From Streptomyces sp. DvalAA-43 (lineage in GTDB: Bacteria > Actinomycetota > Actinomycetes > Streptomycetales > Streptomycetaceae), in assembly GCF_900091725.1 (NCBI RefSeq), contig NZ_FMBW01000040.1, forward strand, positions 186,001 to 250,000: 64,000 nt of DNA. The letters are read 5' to 3'. Position 1 is the stretch's first letter. Each line of letters opens with the position of its first letter. Below, piece after piece: positions 44,620 to 55,446 of the stretch. The position numbers were made by a program, and so were the translations under genes. Under the pieces are notes generated by a model. The model was not told where the DNA came from. It saw only the letters and a list, made by a program, of their open reading frames with translations, and made no database searches.

Positions 44620-45384
44620 ATGGCCAAGAACATCCAGTCACTGGAGCGGGCGGCGGCGATGCTGCGTCTGCTGGCAGGCGGCGAGCGGCGGCTGGGGCTG
44701 TCCGACATCGCCTCGTCACTGGGCCTGGCCAAGGGCACCGCGCACGGCATCCTGCGCACGCTCCAGCACGAGGGCTTCGTCGAGCAGGACGCGGCGTCCG
44801 GCCGCTATCAGCTGGGCGCCGAGCTGCTGCGCCTGGGCAACAGCTATCTGGACGTCCACGAGCTGCGGGCCCGCGCACTGGTATGGACGGACGACCTGGC
44901 CCGCTCCAGCGGCGAGAGCACCCATCTGGGCGTGCTGCACCAGCAGGGCGTCCTCATCGTCCACCACGTGTTCCGCCCCGACGACAGCCGACAGGTCCTG
45001 GAGGTCGGGGCCATGCAGCCGCTGCACTCCACAGCCCTGGGCAAGGTGCTCTCGGCGTACGACCCGGTGGCGCACACCGAGGCCCTGGAGGCCGAGCGGC
45101 AGCCCTTCACCCCGCGCACCGTCACCGACGCGGAGGAGTTCGAGGCGATGCTCGACCTGATCCGGGCGCGCGGCTGGGCGGCCGATGTGGAGGAGACCTG
45201 GGAGGGTGTGGCCGCGGTGGCCGCCCCGATCCACGACCGACGGCGGATGCCGGTCGGCGCGGTGGCCGTGACCGGTGCCGTGGAGCGGGTCTGCGCGGAC
45301 GGGGAGCTGCGCCCGGAGCTGATCGCCGCGGTGCGGGACTGTGCGCGGGCGGTCTCCCGGGATCTGGGCGCCGGGCGGTTCTGA
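44620..45384 (+). CDS. gylR: GylR, IclR-family glycerol regulator
   Basis: This encodes 254 residues from ATG, with GGTGGAGGAG upstream. The N-terminal winged helix (SLERAAAMLRLLAGGERRLGLSDIASSLGLAKGTAHGILRTL) and the IclR ligand domain (HSTALGKVLSAY, RGWAADVEE, VAAPIHD) are clear. In S. coelicolor GylR represses the glycerol genes and itself, and glycerol-3-phosphate or glycerol relieves this. Here the following genes glpF-glpK-glpD and the paired operators support the same assignment. It is divergent from metH. Confidence 0.92.
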   Translation: MAKNIQSLERAAAMLRLLAGGERRLGLSDIASSLGLAKGTAHGILRTLQHEGFVEQDAASGRYQLGAELLRLGNSYLDVHELRARALVWTDDLARSSGESTHLGVLHQQGVLIVHHVFRPDDSRQVLEVGAMQPLHSTALGKVLSAYDPVAHTEALEAERQPFTPRTVTDAEEFEAMLDLIRARGWAADVEETWEGVAAVAAPIHDRRRMPVGAVAVTGAVERVCADGELRPELIAAVRDCARAVSRDLGAGRF

Positions 45385-45457
45385 CCGCCGTGGCGCGGAG
45401 CCGCGGCGTAACGATCGAGTTATAGGCCACACAACCCTTGACGGCTGATTCACCTGG

Positions 45458-45519
45458 GGGAAGCATTGCCGTTCATCGGTCGGCATTGTCGAACACCTAA
45501 CGGAAACTGGCGTTAGGGT
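45458..45519 (+). promoter_or_regulatory. glpFKD control region: operators and promoter
   Basis: GGTCGGCATTGTCGAAC (45478-45494) matches the gylR operator at 15 of 17 positions. A weaker copy (GGGAAGCATTGCCGTTC, 45458-45474) lies exactly 20 bp upstream, two helical turns. TAGGGT (45514-45519) is a good -10; the operator covers the -35 region, so a bound repressor would block polymerase. Confidence 0.6.
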
Positions 45520-45620
45520 GTGACTGCGCCAAGGGCCGGAAAACGCCCTCACGTGAGGGCGCGGACCACCGGAGGGACCCGGGGTTCGGCTTCCCTGGAC
45601 GAAGGACAAAGGAGTCGCGG

Positions 45621-46412
45621 GTGTCCAGCTCCGACATCTTCATCGGCGAGACCATAGGTACCGCCGTACTCATCCTGCTCGGCGGCGGTGTCTGTGCCGC
45701 CGTCACGCTCAAGCGCTCCAAGGCGCAGAACGCCGGCTGGCTCGCCATCACCTTCGGGTGGGGCTTCGCCGTGCTGACCGGCGCGTATCTGGCCGGTGGC
45801 GTGTCCGGCGCGCATCTCAACCCGGCGGTCACGATCGGCCTCGCGATCGAGGGCGGCACCAAGTGGAGCGACGTTCCGCTCTACCTCGGCTCCCAGCTGT
45901 TCGGCGCGATGATCGGCGCGGTGCTGGTCTGGCTGACGTACTACGGGCAGTTCCGGGCGCATCTCACGGACCCGGAGATCGTGGGCGCCCACTCGGGTGA
46001 GGACGGCATGGTCGACCAGGCCTCCGCGCCGAAGGCCGGTCCGGTCCTGGGCATCTTCTCCACCGGCCCCGAGATCCGCCACGCCGTGCAGAACCTGGTC
46101 ACGGAGATCATCGCCACCGTCGTACTGGTCCTGGCGATCCTCACCCAGGGCCTCAACAACGAAGGCAACGGCCTGGGCACGCTCGGCGCGCTGGTCACCG
46201 CTCTGGTGGTGGTCGGGATCGGTCTCTCGCTCGGCGGCCCGACCGGCTACGCGATCAACCCGGTTCGCGACCTCGGCCCGCGTATCGTGCACGCGCTGCT
46301 GCCGTTGCCGAACAAGGGCGGTTCCGACTGGGGCTACGCGTGGATCCCGGTCGCCGGACCGCTCATCGGCGGCGCGATCGCGGGCGGGCTGTACAACGTC
46401 GCCTTCGCCTGA
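45621..46412 (+). CDS. glpF: Glycerol uptake facilitator (MIP/aquaglyceroporin)
   Basis: This encodes 263 residues from GTG, with AAAGGAG 6 bases upstream. There are six membrane helices and two half-helices: first NPA motif in [13 protein letters not shown], and the second replaced by the NPVRD variant in [13 protein letters not shown], as in GlpF proteins. It allows glycerol to diffuse into the cell, where GlpK traps it. First gene of the glpFKD operon, with 56 bp to glpK. Confidence 0.95.
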   Translation: MSSSDIFIGETIGTAVLILLGGGVCAAVTLKRSKAQNAGWLAITFGWGFAVLTGAYLAGGVSGAHLNPAVTIGLAIEGGTKWSDVPLYLGSQLFGAMIGAVLVWLTYYGQFRAHLTDPEIVGAHSGEDGMVDQASAPKAGPVLGIFSTGPEIRHAVQNLVTEIIATVVLVLAILTQGLNNEGNGLGTLGALVTALVVVGIGLSLGGPTGYAINPVRDLGPRIVHALLPLPNKGGSDWGYAWIPVAGPLIGGAIAGGLYNVAFA

Positions 46413-46468
46413 GCCGTGACGCCCAGAGCCGTAACCCCCACGACCACACAGACTTCCGGGAGCACACC

Positions 46469-48004
<1,536 letters not shown>

Positions 48005-48009
48005 TCGAC

Positions 48010-49620
48010 ATGACCACCCTGCAGAGCGTCCCGGCCCTCGGGACGCACCCGGCCTCCGGCTCCCTTCCGAGCCGCGCCGAGACTCGGGAGCAGCTCTCCA
48101 AGGCGACGTACGACCTCCTGGTGATCGGTGGCGGCATCCTGGGCATCTCCACCGCCTGGCACGCCGCGCAGTCCGGGCTGCGGGTGGCCCTGGTGGACGC
48201 CGGCGACTTCGCCGGCGCCACCTCCTCCGCCTCCTCCAAGCTGCTCCACGGCGGTCTGCGCTACCTGCAGACCGGCGCGGTGAAGCTGGTCGCGGAGAAC
48301 CACTTCGAGCGGCGCGCGGTGTCCCGCGAGGTCGCCCCGCACCTCGCCAATCCGCTCACCTTCTACCTGCCGGTCTACAAGGGCGGGCCGCACGGCGCGG
48401 CCAAGCTCGGCGCGGGCGTGTTCGCGTACTCGGCGCTCTCCGCGTTCGGTGACGGGGTCGGTCATGTCATCAGCCCGGCGCGGGCCCGGCGGGACGTGCC
48501 GGAGCTGCGCACGGACAACCTGAAGGCCGTCGCGGTCTACGGCGACGACCAGATGAACGATGCCCGGATGGCGCTGATGACCGTCCGCGCGGCCGTGGAC
48601 GCGGGTGCGGTCGTCCTCAACCACGCGGCGGTGACCGGGCTGCGGTTCACCAAGGGCCGGGTGACCGGCGCCGACCTGGAGGACCGCACGGACGGCACGG
48701 AGTTCGGCGTCAACGCCCGTCTGGTGCTGAACGCCACCGGGCCGTGGGTCGACCACCTGCGGAAGATGGAGGACCCGAACGCGGCGCCCTCCATACGCCT
48801 GTCCAAGGGCGCGCACCTGGTGCTGAAGCGCACCCGCCCGTGGAAGGCCGCGCTGGCCACCCCGATCGACAAGTACCGCATCACCTTCGCCCTGCCGTGG
48901 GAGGACATGCTGCTGCTCGGCACCACGGACGAGGAGTACGAGGGCGATCCCGCGGACGTCGCGGTCAACGAGAAGGACACCGCGCAGATCCTCGACGAGG
49001 CCGCGTTCTCGATCAGGGACCAGCAGCTGTCGCGCGATCTGATCACCTACTCCTTCGCCGGTCTGCGGGTGCTGCCCGGCGGCCCCGGCGACACGTCCAA
49101 GGCCAAGCGCGAGACGGTCGTGACCGAGGGCCGCGGCGGGATGCTGTCCGTCGCGGGCGGCAAGTGGACGACGTTCCGCCACATCGGCCGCACGGTGATG
49201 AACAAGCTGGCCGCACTCCCCGGGCACCCGCTCGCGGAGGACATGGAGCCGATCGCGCACCTGCCGAAGAAGCTTCCGCTGCCCGGTATCGCCAACCCGA
49301 ACGCGGTGGCGCACCGGCTGCTGATCGACGGCGGCACGCCCGGCCCGCGGATGGCGGCCGACACCGCCCGGCACCTCGCCACGCACTACGGCTCGCTCTC
49401 CTTCGACATCGCACGGATGGCGAACGAGAACCCGGCGCTGGCCGAGCGCATCCACCCGGACGCGCCGGAGATCTGGGCGCAGGTCGCCTACGCCCGGGAC
49501 CACGAGTGGGCCGAGACGGCGGACGACGTGCTGCGCCGCCGCACCACCCTGACGATCCGGGGCCTGGCGACGGACGAGATCCGGGCCGGCGTCGAGTCCA
49601 TGCTCGGCGACCGGGGCTGA
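48010..49620 (+). CDS. glpD: Glycerol-3-phosphate dehydrogenase, FAD-dependent
   Basis: This encodes 536 residues. The FAD-binding Rossmann motif is DLLVIGGGILGISTAWHAA near residue 38, followed by SSASSKLLHGGLRYLQ, the GlpD signature. The C-terminal accessory domain ends in RRRTTLTIRGLATDEI. It oxidises glycerol-3-phosphate to dihydroxyacetone phosphate at the membrane and feeds electrons to quinone. Last gene of the glycerol operon, followed by a very strong hairpin. Confidence 0.95.
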   Translation: MTTLQSVPALGTHPASGSLPSRAETREQLSKATYDLLVIGGGILGISTAWHAAQSGLRVALVDAGDFAGATSSASSKLLHGGLRYLQTGAVKLVAENHFERRAVSREVAPHLANPLTFYLPVYKGGPHGAAKLGAGVFAYSALSAFGDGVGHVISPARARRDVPELRTDNLKAVAVYGDDQMNDARMALMTVRAAVDAGAVVLNHAAVTGLRFTKGRVTGADLEDRTDGTEFGVNARLVLNATGPWVDHLRKMEDPNAAPSIRLSKGAHLVLKRTRPWKAALATPIDKYRITFALPWEDMLLLGTTDEEYEGDPADVAVNEKDTAQILDEAAFSIRDQQLSRDLITYSFAGLRVLPGGPGDTSKAKRETVVTEGRGGMLSVAGGKWTTFRHIGRTVMNKLAALPGHPLAEDMEPIAHLPKKLPLPGIANPNAVAHRLLIDGGTPGPRMAADTARHLATHYGSLSFDIARMANENPALAERIHPDAPEIWAQVAYARDHEWAETADDVLRRRTTLTIRGLATDEIRAGVESMLGDRG

Positions 49621-49672
49621 CCGGTCCCGACGTACGGCAAAGCGCTGTCACCGGACGGCAGTCGGACGACAG

Positions 49673-49712
49673 CGCCGAGGGGCGGCTCCCGCGCGGGAGC
49701 CGCCCCTCGGCG
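49673..49712 (+). terminator. Terminator of the glpFKD operon: 40-nt perfect palindrome
   Basis: CGCCGAGGGGCGGCTCCCGC (49673-49692) is followed directly by its exact reverse complement (49693-49712). A second pairing, GCGCTGTC (49642-49649) with GACAGCGC (49668-49675), overlaps its left edge. Confidence 0.85.
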
Positions 49713-49794
49713 CATGTCTCCGGGGCGCCTCGCTCCGGTGAACGCGCCACACGGCCGCCATACGGGTGCAATACGGCGCGGGGACAGTTGAGCC

Positions 49795-50853
49795 ATGAAG
49801 TTCTCCGTGCTCTCCCTCATCGGCCACGCCCCGCACCCCCTCGACCACCGGCTCCCCTCCGCCGCCGAGCGGTTCGAGGAGGTGATCGACACCGGCGTCG
49901 CCGCGGAACGGCTGGGATTCGACGCGTACGCGATCGGCGAACGGCACGCCGGTCCCTTCCTCTCCTCCAGCCCGAGCGTGGTGCTCGGCGCGCTGGCCGC
50001 CCGTACCTCCACCATCCGGCTGCTGACCGGCGTCACGGTCGTCGCGATCCTCGATCCCGTGCGGGTGGCCGAGGACTTCGCGACGCTCGACCAGATCTCC
50101 AGGGGGCGCATCGAGCTCGTCGTCGGCAAGGGCGCGGAGGCCGGCCACTTCGACCTCTTCGGGCTCGACGAGGAGCGGCAGTGGGACCTCCAGCGGGAGA
50201 AGTACGAGCTGCTGCGGCGGCTCTGGAGCGAGGAGGGTGTCGACTGGGAGGGCGAGTTCCGGCCCGCGCTGAAGAACACGACGACGCTGCCGCGCCCGTA
50301 CGCGGGGCCGCCGCGCGTCTGGCACGGCTCGGCGACCAGTCTCGACTCCCCCGAACTGGCGGCGCGCCACGGCGATCCGCTCTTCACCGCCAACGCCATC
50401 CAGCCCCGTGCGGCGTACGCCCGGCTGATCGGCCACTACCGGGAGCGGTTCGAGGCGTACGGCCACGATCCGGCCCGTGCCCATGTGGCCGCGGGGTCGG
50501 GCGGGCTGCTGATCGCCGACAGCTCGCAGCAGGCCGTGGAGCGGTACAAGGAGCTGTACGAGGCGAAGGTGGCGCAGTCCTTCCGGCCGCATCTGGAGGG
50601 ACGGGCCGGGTACAACACACCGTTCCGGACGATCGAGGAGGCCATCGCGGACGGGCCCCAGCTGATCGGCAGCCCGCAGCAGATCATCGACAAGATCCTC
50701 GGATGGCACGAGGTGTACGGGCACGACCTCCAGTCGGTCAGCGTGGACGGCTTCGGGCTGGGCCGGGACGAGCAGACCGAGACGCTCCAGCGGTTCGCGG
50801 AGGAGATCGCCCCGGTGGTGCGGCGCGAGGCGCCCTCCGCGCTCTGGGACTGA
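49795..50853 (+). CDS. LLM-class flavin-dependent oxidoreductase
   Basis: This encodes 352 residues of luciferase-like TIM-barrel fold: MKFSVLSLIGHAPHPL, ERLGFDAYAIGERH, RVAEDFATLDQISRGRIELVVGKG. The family uses reduced FMN or F420; the cofactor cannot be decided here. Not closely like the SsuD-type gene at 11994. It is isolated between the glycerol operon and the sugar-acid locus, with a terminator on the left, so its partner and substrate are unknown. The ribosome site is weak. Confidence 0.85.
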   Translation: MKFSVLSLIGHAPHPLDHRLPSAAERFEEVIDTGVAAERLGFDAYAIGERHAGPFLSSSPSVVLGALAARTSTIRLLTGVTVVAILDPVRVAEDFATLDQISRGRIELVVGKGAEAGHFDLFGLDEERQWDLQREKYELLRRLWSEEGVDWEGEFRPALKNTTTLPRPYAGPPRVWHGSATSLDSPELAARHGDPLFTANAIQPRAAYARLIGHYRERFEAYGHDPARAHVAAGSGGLLIADSSQQAVERYKELYEAKVAQSFRPHLEGRAGYNTPFRTIEEAIADGPQLIGSPQQIIDKILGWHEVYGHDLQSVSVDGFGLGRDEQTETLQRFAEEIAPVVRREAPSALWD

Positions 50854-50941
50854 GTCCGGCGGGCCCCGGCGGCCCCGCACCCGGGACGACCTGCGGCAGA
50901 CCTGGTTCATCCGCCTCTTCCGACCCGCATAATGAAGAGAT

Positions 50942-50952
50942 ACATCGGATGT
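50942..50952 (+). promoter_or_regulatory. Palindrome ACATCGGATGT, candidate FadR-type operator
   Basis: ACATC-G-GATGT is a perfect 5-bp-arm palindrome, 31 bases before the GntR/FadR-type gene, right after a -10-like CATAAT (50930s). Related sequences occur before the L-fuconate dehydratase gene (57595 and 57615), which suggests one regulator for both. Confidence 0.5.
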
Positions 50953-50983
50953 CTGATTCCAGTCCGGATCCAGGAGGACCGTC

Positions 50984-51655
50984 ATGGCTGTCACCGACGA
51001 GGCGATCGAGAAGATCAAGGGAATGATCGTCTCGGGTGCGCTGCGCCCCGGCGACCGGCTCCCCAAGGAGAGCGAACTCGCGGCGGAGCTCGGGCTCTCG
51101 CGCAACTCGCTCCGGGAGGCGGTGCGGGCCCTTTCGCTGATCCGCATCCTCGATGTGCGCCAGGGCGACGGCACGTATGTGACCAGCCTCGACCCGCAGT
51201 TGCTGCTGGAGGCGCTGAGCTTCGTGGTGGACTTCCACCGCGACGACACGGTGCTGGAGTTCCTCGCGGTCCGCAGGATCCTGGAACCCGCCGCGACGGC
51301 GATGGCCGCCACCCGGATCAGCGAGGCCCAGCTCGACGTGCTCAGCTCGCAGTTGGACGCGCTGGGGGCGCAGCCCTCGGTGGAGGAGCTGGTCGCCTGC
51401 GATCTGGAGTTCCACCGCGGCATCGTGCAGTCGTCCGGGAACTCGGTGCTCTGCTCGCTGCTCGACGGGCTGTCGGGGCCGACGACCCGGGCGCGGGTCT
51501 GGCGCGGGCTGACGCAGGAGGACGCGGTCAGCCGTACGCTCCACGAGCACCGGGCGATCGTGTCGGCGCTGCGGGACCGGGACGCGGAGGCCGCGCGGGC
51601 CTGGGCGACGGTGCACGTGGCGAGCGTGGAACAGTGGCTGCGTTCGACTTTGTAG
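50984..51655 (+). CDS. FadR-subfamily GntR regulator
   Basis: This encodes 223 residues from ATG with AGGAGG upstream. The N-terminal winged helix (EKIKGMIVSGALRPGDRLPKESELAAELGLSRNSLREAVRAL) is followed by an all-helical FCD-type effector domain with DLEFHRGIVQSSGN and EHRAIVSALRDRDAEAA. FadR-type regulators bind sugar acids and other carboxylates. It converges on the sugar ABC operon, and shared palindromes suggest that it controls the fuconate dehydratase operon. The sugar acid it senses is inferred, not shown. Confidence 0.9.
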   Translation: MAVTDEAIEKIKGMIVSGALRPGDRLPKESELAAELGLSRNSLREAVRALSLIRILDVRQGDGTYVTSLDPQLLLEALSFVVDFHRDDTVLEFLAVRRILEPAATAMAATRISEAQLDVLSSQLDALGAQPSVEELVACDLEFHRGIVQSSGNSVLCSLLDGLSGPTTRARVWRGLTQEDAVSRTLHEHRAIVSALRDRDAEAARAWATVHVASVEQWLRSTL

Positions 51656-51660
51656 CGCCG

Positions 51661-51734
51661 AAGGGGGCGGGAGGGGCCGACCGCCCCGTCCCCGCCCCTT
51701 TCCGGGAAGCGCGCCCCCTTCCGGGAAGCGCGCC
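51661..51734. terminator. Convergent terminator region with a 16-bp direct repeat
   Basis: GGGGGCGGGAGGGGC pairs imperfectly with GCCCCGTCCCCGCCCC around ACC (about 51663-51698), forming a bidirectional hairpin between the regulator and permease stops. Next to it, TTCCGGGAAGCGCGCC occurs at 51700-51715 and again at 51719-51734, ending one base before the permease stop codon. Confidence 0.55.
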
Positions 51735-52787
51735 TCAGTCCTGCTTCTCGCCGCTCGCGAAGCGGGAGATGACCAGCGCGACGATGATGATCGCGCCGTT
51801 GAGGAACTGGTTCCACAGCGCCGGTACACCGCCGAGGGTCATCACATTGACCACCAGCTGGAGCGTCAGCACACCGGTCAGCGCGCCGAACAGGGTGCCG
51901 CGGCCGCCCTTGAGGCTGATGCCGCCGATGACCGCGGCGGCGAACACCTGGAAGATCCAGCCGTTGCCCTGGGTCGCCGCGACCGAACCGTAGTGGCCGG
52001 TGTAGAGGATGCCCGCGAAGGCGGCCAGCAGTCCGCCGACGGCCAGCACGATCCAGGTGACCCGGTCCACCCGGATGCCCGCGGCGCGCGCCGCTTCCGG
52101 GTTGCCGCCGATGGCGTACAGCGAGCGTCCGTGGCGCAGCCAGGCGAGTGCGGCGCCGCCGACGGCGAACAGGGCCAGGCAGATCCAGACGGCGGCCGGT
52201 GCGCCCAGCCACTCGCTCTTGCCGAGGTAGCGGAAGGACTCCGGGACGTCGGTGATGGACTTGCCCTCGGTGATCCCGATGTGGAGGCCGCGCAGCATGG
52301 TGAGCATGCCGAGCGTGGCGATGAAACCGTTGACCCTCAGCTTCAGCATCAGGAAGCCGTTGACGGCGCCGATGGCGAGGCCCACCAGCAGGCAGAGCGG
52401 GATCGCCGACCAGGTGGGCAGCAGGCCCAGGCCCGCGAAGCGGCCGCCCTCGGCGGGCAGGACCAGCCACATCGCGACGACCGGCGCGATACCGATCGTC
52501 GACTCCAGGGACAGGTCCATCCGCCCGCAGATCAGGATCAGCGCCTGCCCCAGCACCAGGAGGCTCAGCTCGGAGGACTGCTGGACGACGCTGATCAGGT
52601 TCTCGGAGGTCAGGAACACCGGAGAGACGATGAACCCGATCACCATCAGCACCAGGATCACCGGTACGAGGGAGAAGTCGCTCCATCTGATCAGTTTCAG
52701 CCGGTCCAGCGGCCGCTCGCCGGTCGAGGGGCCCTTCGGCCCCGCGTCGATGCCGTCGGCCGCCAGGGGCCGTACCGTACCGGTCAT
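51735..52787 (-). CDS. Sugar ABC transporter permease (RbsC-like)
   Basis: This encodes 350 residues. The ATG at 52787 overlaps the ATPase stop (ATGA). About 8 to 10 membrane helices with the branched-chain/ribose permease features: LLVLGQALILICGRMDLSLES, ATLGMLTMLRGLHIG and the EAA-like GGRGTLFGALTG segment. It forms the channel of a CUT2-type importer together with the ATPase and lipoprotein upstream. Context suggests a deoxysugar such as L-fucose or a related hexose; the sequence alone only says monosaccharide. Confidence 0.9.
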   Translation of the reverse strand: MTGTVRPLAADGIDAGPKGPSTGERPLDRLKLIRWSDFSLVPVILVLMVIGFIVSPVFLTSENLISVVQQSSELSLLVLGQALILICGRMDLSLESTIGIAPVVAMWLVLPAEGGRFAGLGLLPTWSAIPLCLLVGLAIGAVNGFLMLKLRVNGFIATLGMLTMLRGLHIGITEGKSITDVPESFRYLGKSEWLGAPAAVWICLALFAVGGAALAWLRHGRSLYAIGGNPEAARAAGIRVDRVTWIVLAVGGLLAAFAGILYTGHYGSVAATQGNGWIFQVFAAAVIGGISLKGGRGTLFGALTGVLTLQLVVNVMTLGGVPALWNQFLNGAIIIVALVISRFASGEKQD

Positions 52788-54301
52788 TCCCTCTCCCCCA
52801 CACCTTCCATGGCGGCGACGAGCTCCCCGTCGTTCCACCCGCTTGCGAATGTCGCGACCACGCGGCCGTGGAACAGGGCGAGCACCCGGTCGCAGACCCG
52901 CAGATCGTCCAGCTCGTCCGAGATGATCACCGCGGCGTTCCCTTCGTCGGCGACCCGTCGCACCACTCCGAGCAGCGAGTCCTTGGACTTGATGTCCACC
53001 CCCGCGGTGGGCCGGACCGCCACCAGTACGCTGGGTTCGCGGGCGAGCGCGCGGGCGACCACCACCTTCTGCTGGTTGCCGCCGGAGAGCCCGGAGACGG
53101 GCTGCTCGGGCCCCTGCGTCTTGATGTCCAGCGAGGCGATCATCGACCGTGCGAACTCCCTGGTGCGGGAGGGCAGTACGGTCCCCCAGGGGCCGAGCTG
53201 GTCGGTGACCGTGAGCGTGGCGTTCTCTGCGACGCTGCGTTCCAGGACCAGGCCCTGGTCGTGCCGGTCCTCGGGGATGTACCCGATCCCGGCGTCCAGC
53301 GCGTGCGGCACGCTGCCGGAGCGGACGGCCCTGCCGTGCACCCGGACCGTGCCGCCGCCCGCCTTCCGCATGCCGGCCAGAGTCTCCCCCAGCGCCGTGT
53401 TGCCGCTGGCCGCCGAGCCGGCCAGGCCGAGCACCTCGCCGGGGCGGACCTCCAGGTCCAGGGGTTCGAACTGGCCCTGGACGGTGAGCCCTTCGGTACG
53501 GAGCACGGGGGCGGCCGACGCGGCCGCCGCCGCGCCGGCACCGTCAGCGTGCCAGGCGGTGGCTCCGGCGGACTGCTCGCCGGTCATCGCCGCCACCAGT
53601 TCCGCCTTGGCGATGTCGGCGACGGGGGCGGTCAGCACATGGCGGGCGTCGCGGTAGACGGTGACCGCCGTGCACAGCTCGTACACCTCCTGCAAATGGT
53701 GGGAGATGAAGAGGAACGCCACTCCCTGGGCCTGTAGTTCGCGCAGCTTGTCGAAGAGCCGGCCGATGCCCCGGGCGTCGAGCTGGGCGGTCGGCTCGTC
53801 CAGGATGATCAGCCGGGCGCCGAAGGACAGCGCCCTGGCGATCTCGACGAACTGCCGCTGCTCGACGGCGAGATCGCGGGCCCGGGTGGTGGGGTCGACC
53901 TGGACGCCGTAGTCGGCGAGCAGCCGCTCGGCCCGTCTGCGGAGCCTGCCCCAGCTGATCCAGCGGGCGTGGTCGTCGAAGCGGTTGAGGAAGAGGTTCT
54001 CCGCGACGGTCAGGTCCGGGACGACCATGGACTTCTGGTAGACACAGGCGACCTTGGACTGCCAGGCCGTGGTGTCCCCGAAGGCGGGCGCGGGCTCGCC
54101 GCCGAACGTGACCGTGCCCGCGTCCGCCCTGTGGAGTCCGGTCAGTACGCTGACCAGCGTCGATTTGCCCGCGCCGTTGCGCCCGACCAGGGCGTGGGAC
54201 TCGCCCGGCTGCACGGTGAGCCGGACCCCGTCGAGCGCCACGGTGGGCCCGAAGCGTTTGACAACGCCTTCCGCCTGTACGGCAGGGGGTGCCTGGTCCA
54301 T
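52784..54301 (-). CDS. Sugar ABC transporter ATP-binding protein (CUT2, two domains)
   Basis: This encodes 505 residues; the ATG at 54301 is 2 bp after the lipoprotein stop. Two ABC domains: the first with Walker A GRNGAGKST and Walker B LIILDEPTA, signature VEQRQFVEIARAL; the second (from about residue 255) with a degenerate Walker A (GSAASGNTALG) but a good signature LSGGNQQKVVVARAL. A single protein with two halves, of which the second is catalytically weak, is typical of RbsA/MglA. It powers import with the adjacent permease. Confidence 0.93.
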   Translation of the reverse strand: MDQAPPAVQAEGVVKRFGPTVALDGVRLTVQPGESHALVGRNGAGKSTLVSVLTGLHRADAGTVTFGGEPAPAFGDTTAWQSKVACVYQKSMVVPDLTVAENLFLNRFDDHARWISWGRLRRRAERLLADYGVQVDPTTRARDLAVEQRQFVEIARALSFGARLIILDEPTAQLDARGIGRLFDKLRELQAQGVAFLFISHHLQEVYELCTAVTVYRDARHVLTAPVADIAKAELVAAMTGEQSAGATAWHADGAGAAAAASAAPVLRTEGLTVQGQFEPLDLEVRPGEVLGLAGSAASGNTALGETLAGMRKAGGGTVRVHGRAVRSGSVPHALDAGIGYIPEDRHDQGLVLERSVAENATLTVTDQLGPWGTVLPSRTREFARSMIASLDIKTQGPEQPVSGLSGGNQQKVVVARALAREPSVLVAVRPTAGVDIKSKDSLLGVVRRVADEGNAAVIISDELDDLRVCDRVLALFHGRVVATFASGWNDGELVAAMEGVGERE

Positions 54302-54303
54302 GG

Positions 54304-55344
54304 CTAGCTCTTCTTCTCCAGCTGGTTGGCCCACAGCTTCGGGTCGTCGACGTTGTCCTTGGTCACCAGCGGCGCGGGGAGCTGGTCCTCGTAGCCGTTC
54401 GGGATCTTGATGATGGTGGAGTCGTGGTCGGTGGGGCCTGTCCTGAAGGTCTTGCCGTCCAGGGCCGCCTTGGCGTAGTACAGCGCGTACTTCGCGTACA
54501 GGTCGGCGGGCTGGGAGATCGTCGCGTCGATCTTCCCGGCCTTGATGGCGTCGAACTCCTCCGGGATGCCGTCGTTGGAGATGATCGTGATGTGCCCCGG
54601 CGCACCGGCCGGCTTCAGCAGCTTCTTCTGCTCCAGCAGGGCGAGGGTGGGCTGCAGGAAGACGCCGCCGGCCTGCATGTAGATGCCGTTGATGTCGGGG
54701 TTGGCGGCCAGGGTGGACTGGAGCTTGGCGGAGGCGACGTCGCCCTTCCAGTCGGTGGCCAGCTCGAAGACCTTGATGCCGGGGAAGTCCTTGTCCATGC
54801 AGGCCTTGAACGCCTCGGACCGGTCACGGCCGTTGATCGAGGAGAGATCGCCCTGGAACTCGACGACCTTGCCCTTGCCCCCCAGCTGCTCGCCGAGGTA
54901 CTTGCAGGCGTTGGCCCCGTACGCCTTGTTGTCGGCGCGCACCACCATGTAGATGTCGCCCTTGTCGGGGCGGGTGTCGACGCTGATGACCGGGATCTTC
55001 TTCTCGTTCAGCGTGTTGAGCGACTCGGCGATCGCACCGGTGTCCTGCGGCGCCATCACGACGGCCTTGGCGCCCTGGTCGGTGAAGGTCTGGACATTGG
55101 CGACCAGCTTGCCGATGTCGTTCTGCGAGTTGGTCAGCGGCAGCGCGCTGACCTCGCCCGCCTTGACGCCCTTCTCCACGTAGTTCTGGTACGAGTTCCA
55201 GAAGTCGCTGTCGCTGCGCGGCAGGTCGATCCCGACCTTCCCGCCGCCCGCGCCGTCCGCGGTGGACTCGCGGTTGCAGCCCGCGAGGGCGGTCACTGCC
55301 AGCAGTACGGCGCAGGCCGCCGCACTCGTCGTACGCACTCTCAT
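54304..55344 (-). CDS. Sugar ABC transporter substrate-binding lipoprotein (RbsB-like)
   Basis: This encodes 346 residues with lipobox ALAGC (Cys at 23). The periplasmic-binding-protein type 1 fold is seen in VGIDLPRSDSDFWNSYQNYVEKG and AKAVVMAPQDTGAIAESL, with a ligand-loop region ISVDTRPDKGDIYMVVRADN. It captures the sugar outside the membrane. First gene of the transporter trio, 102 bp downstream of the SDR gene on the same strand, so the catabolic genes and transporter may form one operon. Confidence 0.92.
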   Translation of the reverse strand: MRVRTTSAAACAVLLAVTALAGCNRESTADGAGGGKVGIDLPRSDSDFWNSYQNYVEKGVKAGEVSALPLTNSQNDIGKLVANVQTFTDQGAKAVVMAPQDTGAIAESLNTLNEKKIPVISVDTRPDKGDIYMVVRADNKAYGANACKYLGEQLGGKGKVVEFQGDLSSINGRDRSEAFKACMDKDFPGIKVFELATDWKGDVASAKLQSTLAANPDINGIYMQAGGVFLQPTLALLEQKKLLKPAGAPGHITIISNDGIPEEFDAIKAGKIDATISQPADLYAKYALYYAKAALDGKTFRTGPTDHDSTIIKIPNGYEDQLPAPLVTKDNVDDPKLWANQLEKKS

Positions 55345-55446
55345 GGGTGTCCCGTCCTTGGTGAGTACCGGCTCGGAGCTCTGTCGGCAAAGCGGAGGTG
55401 CGGGGGCGGGCGGACCGGTGACGCGGCTCGGGCCGCCCTGGCGCGG

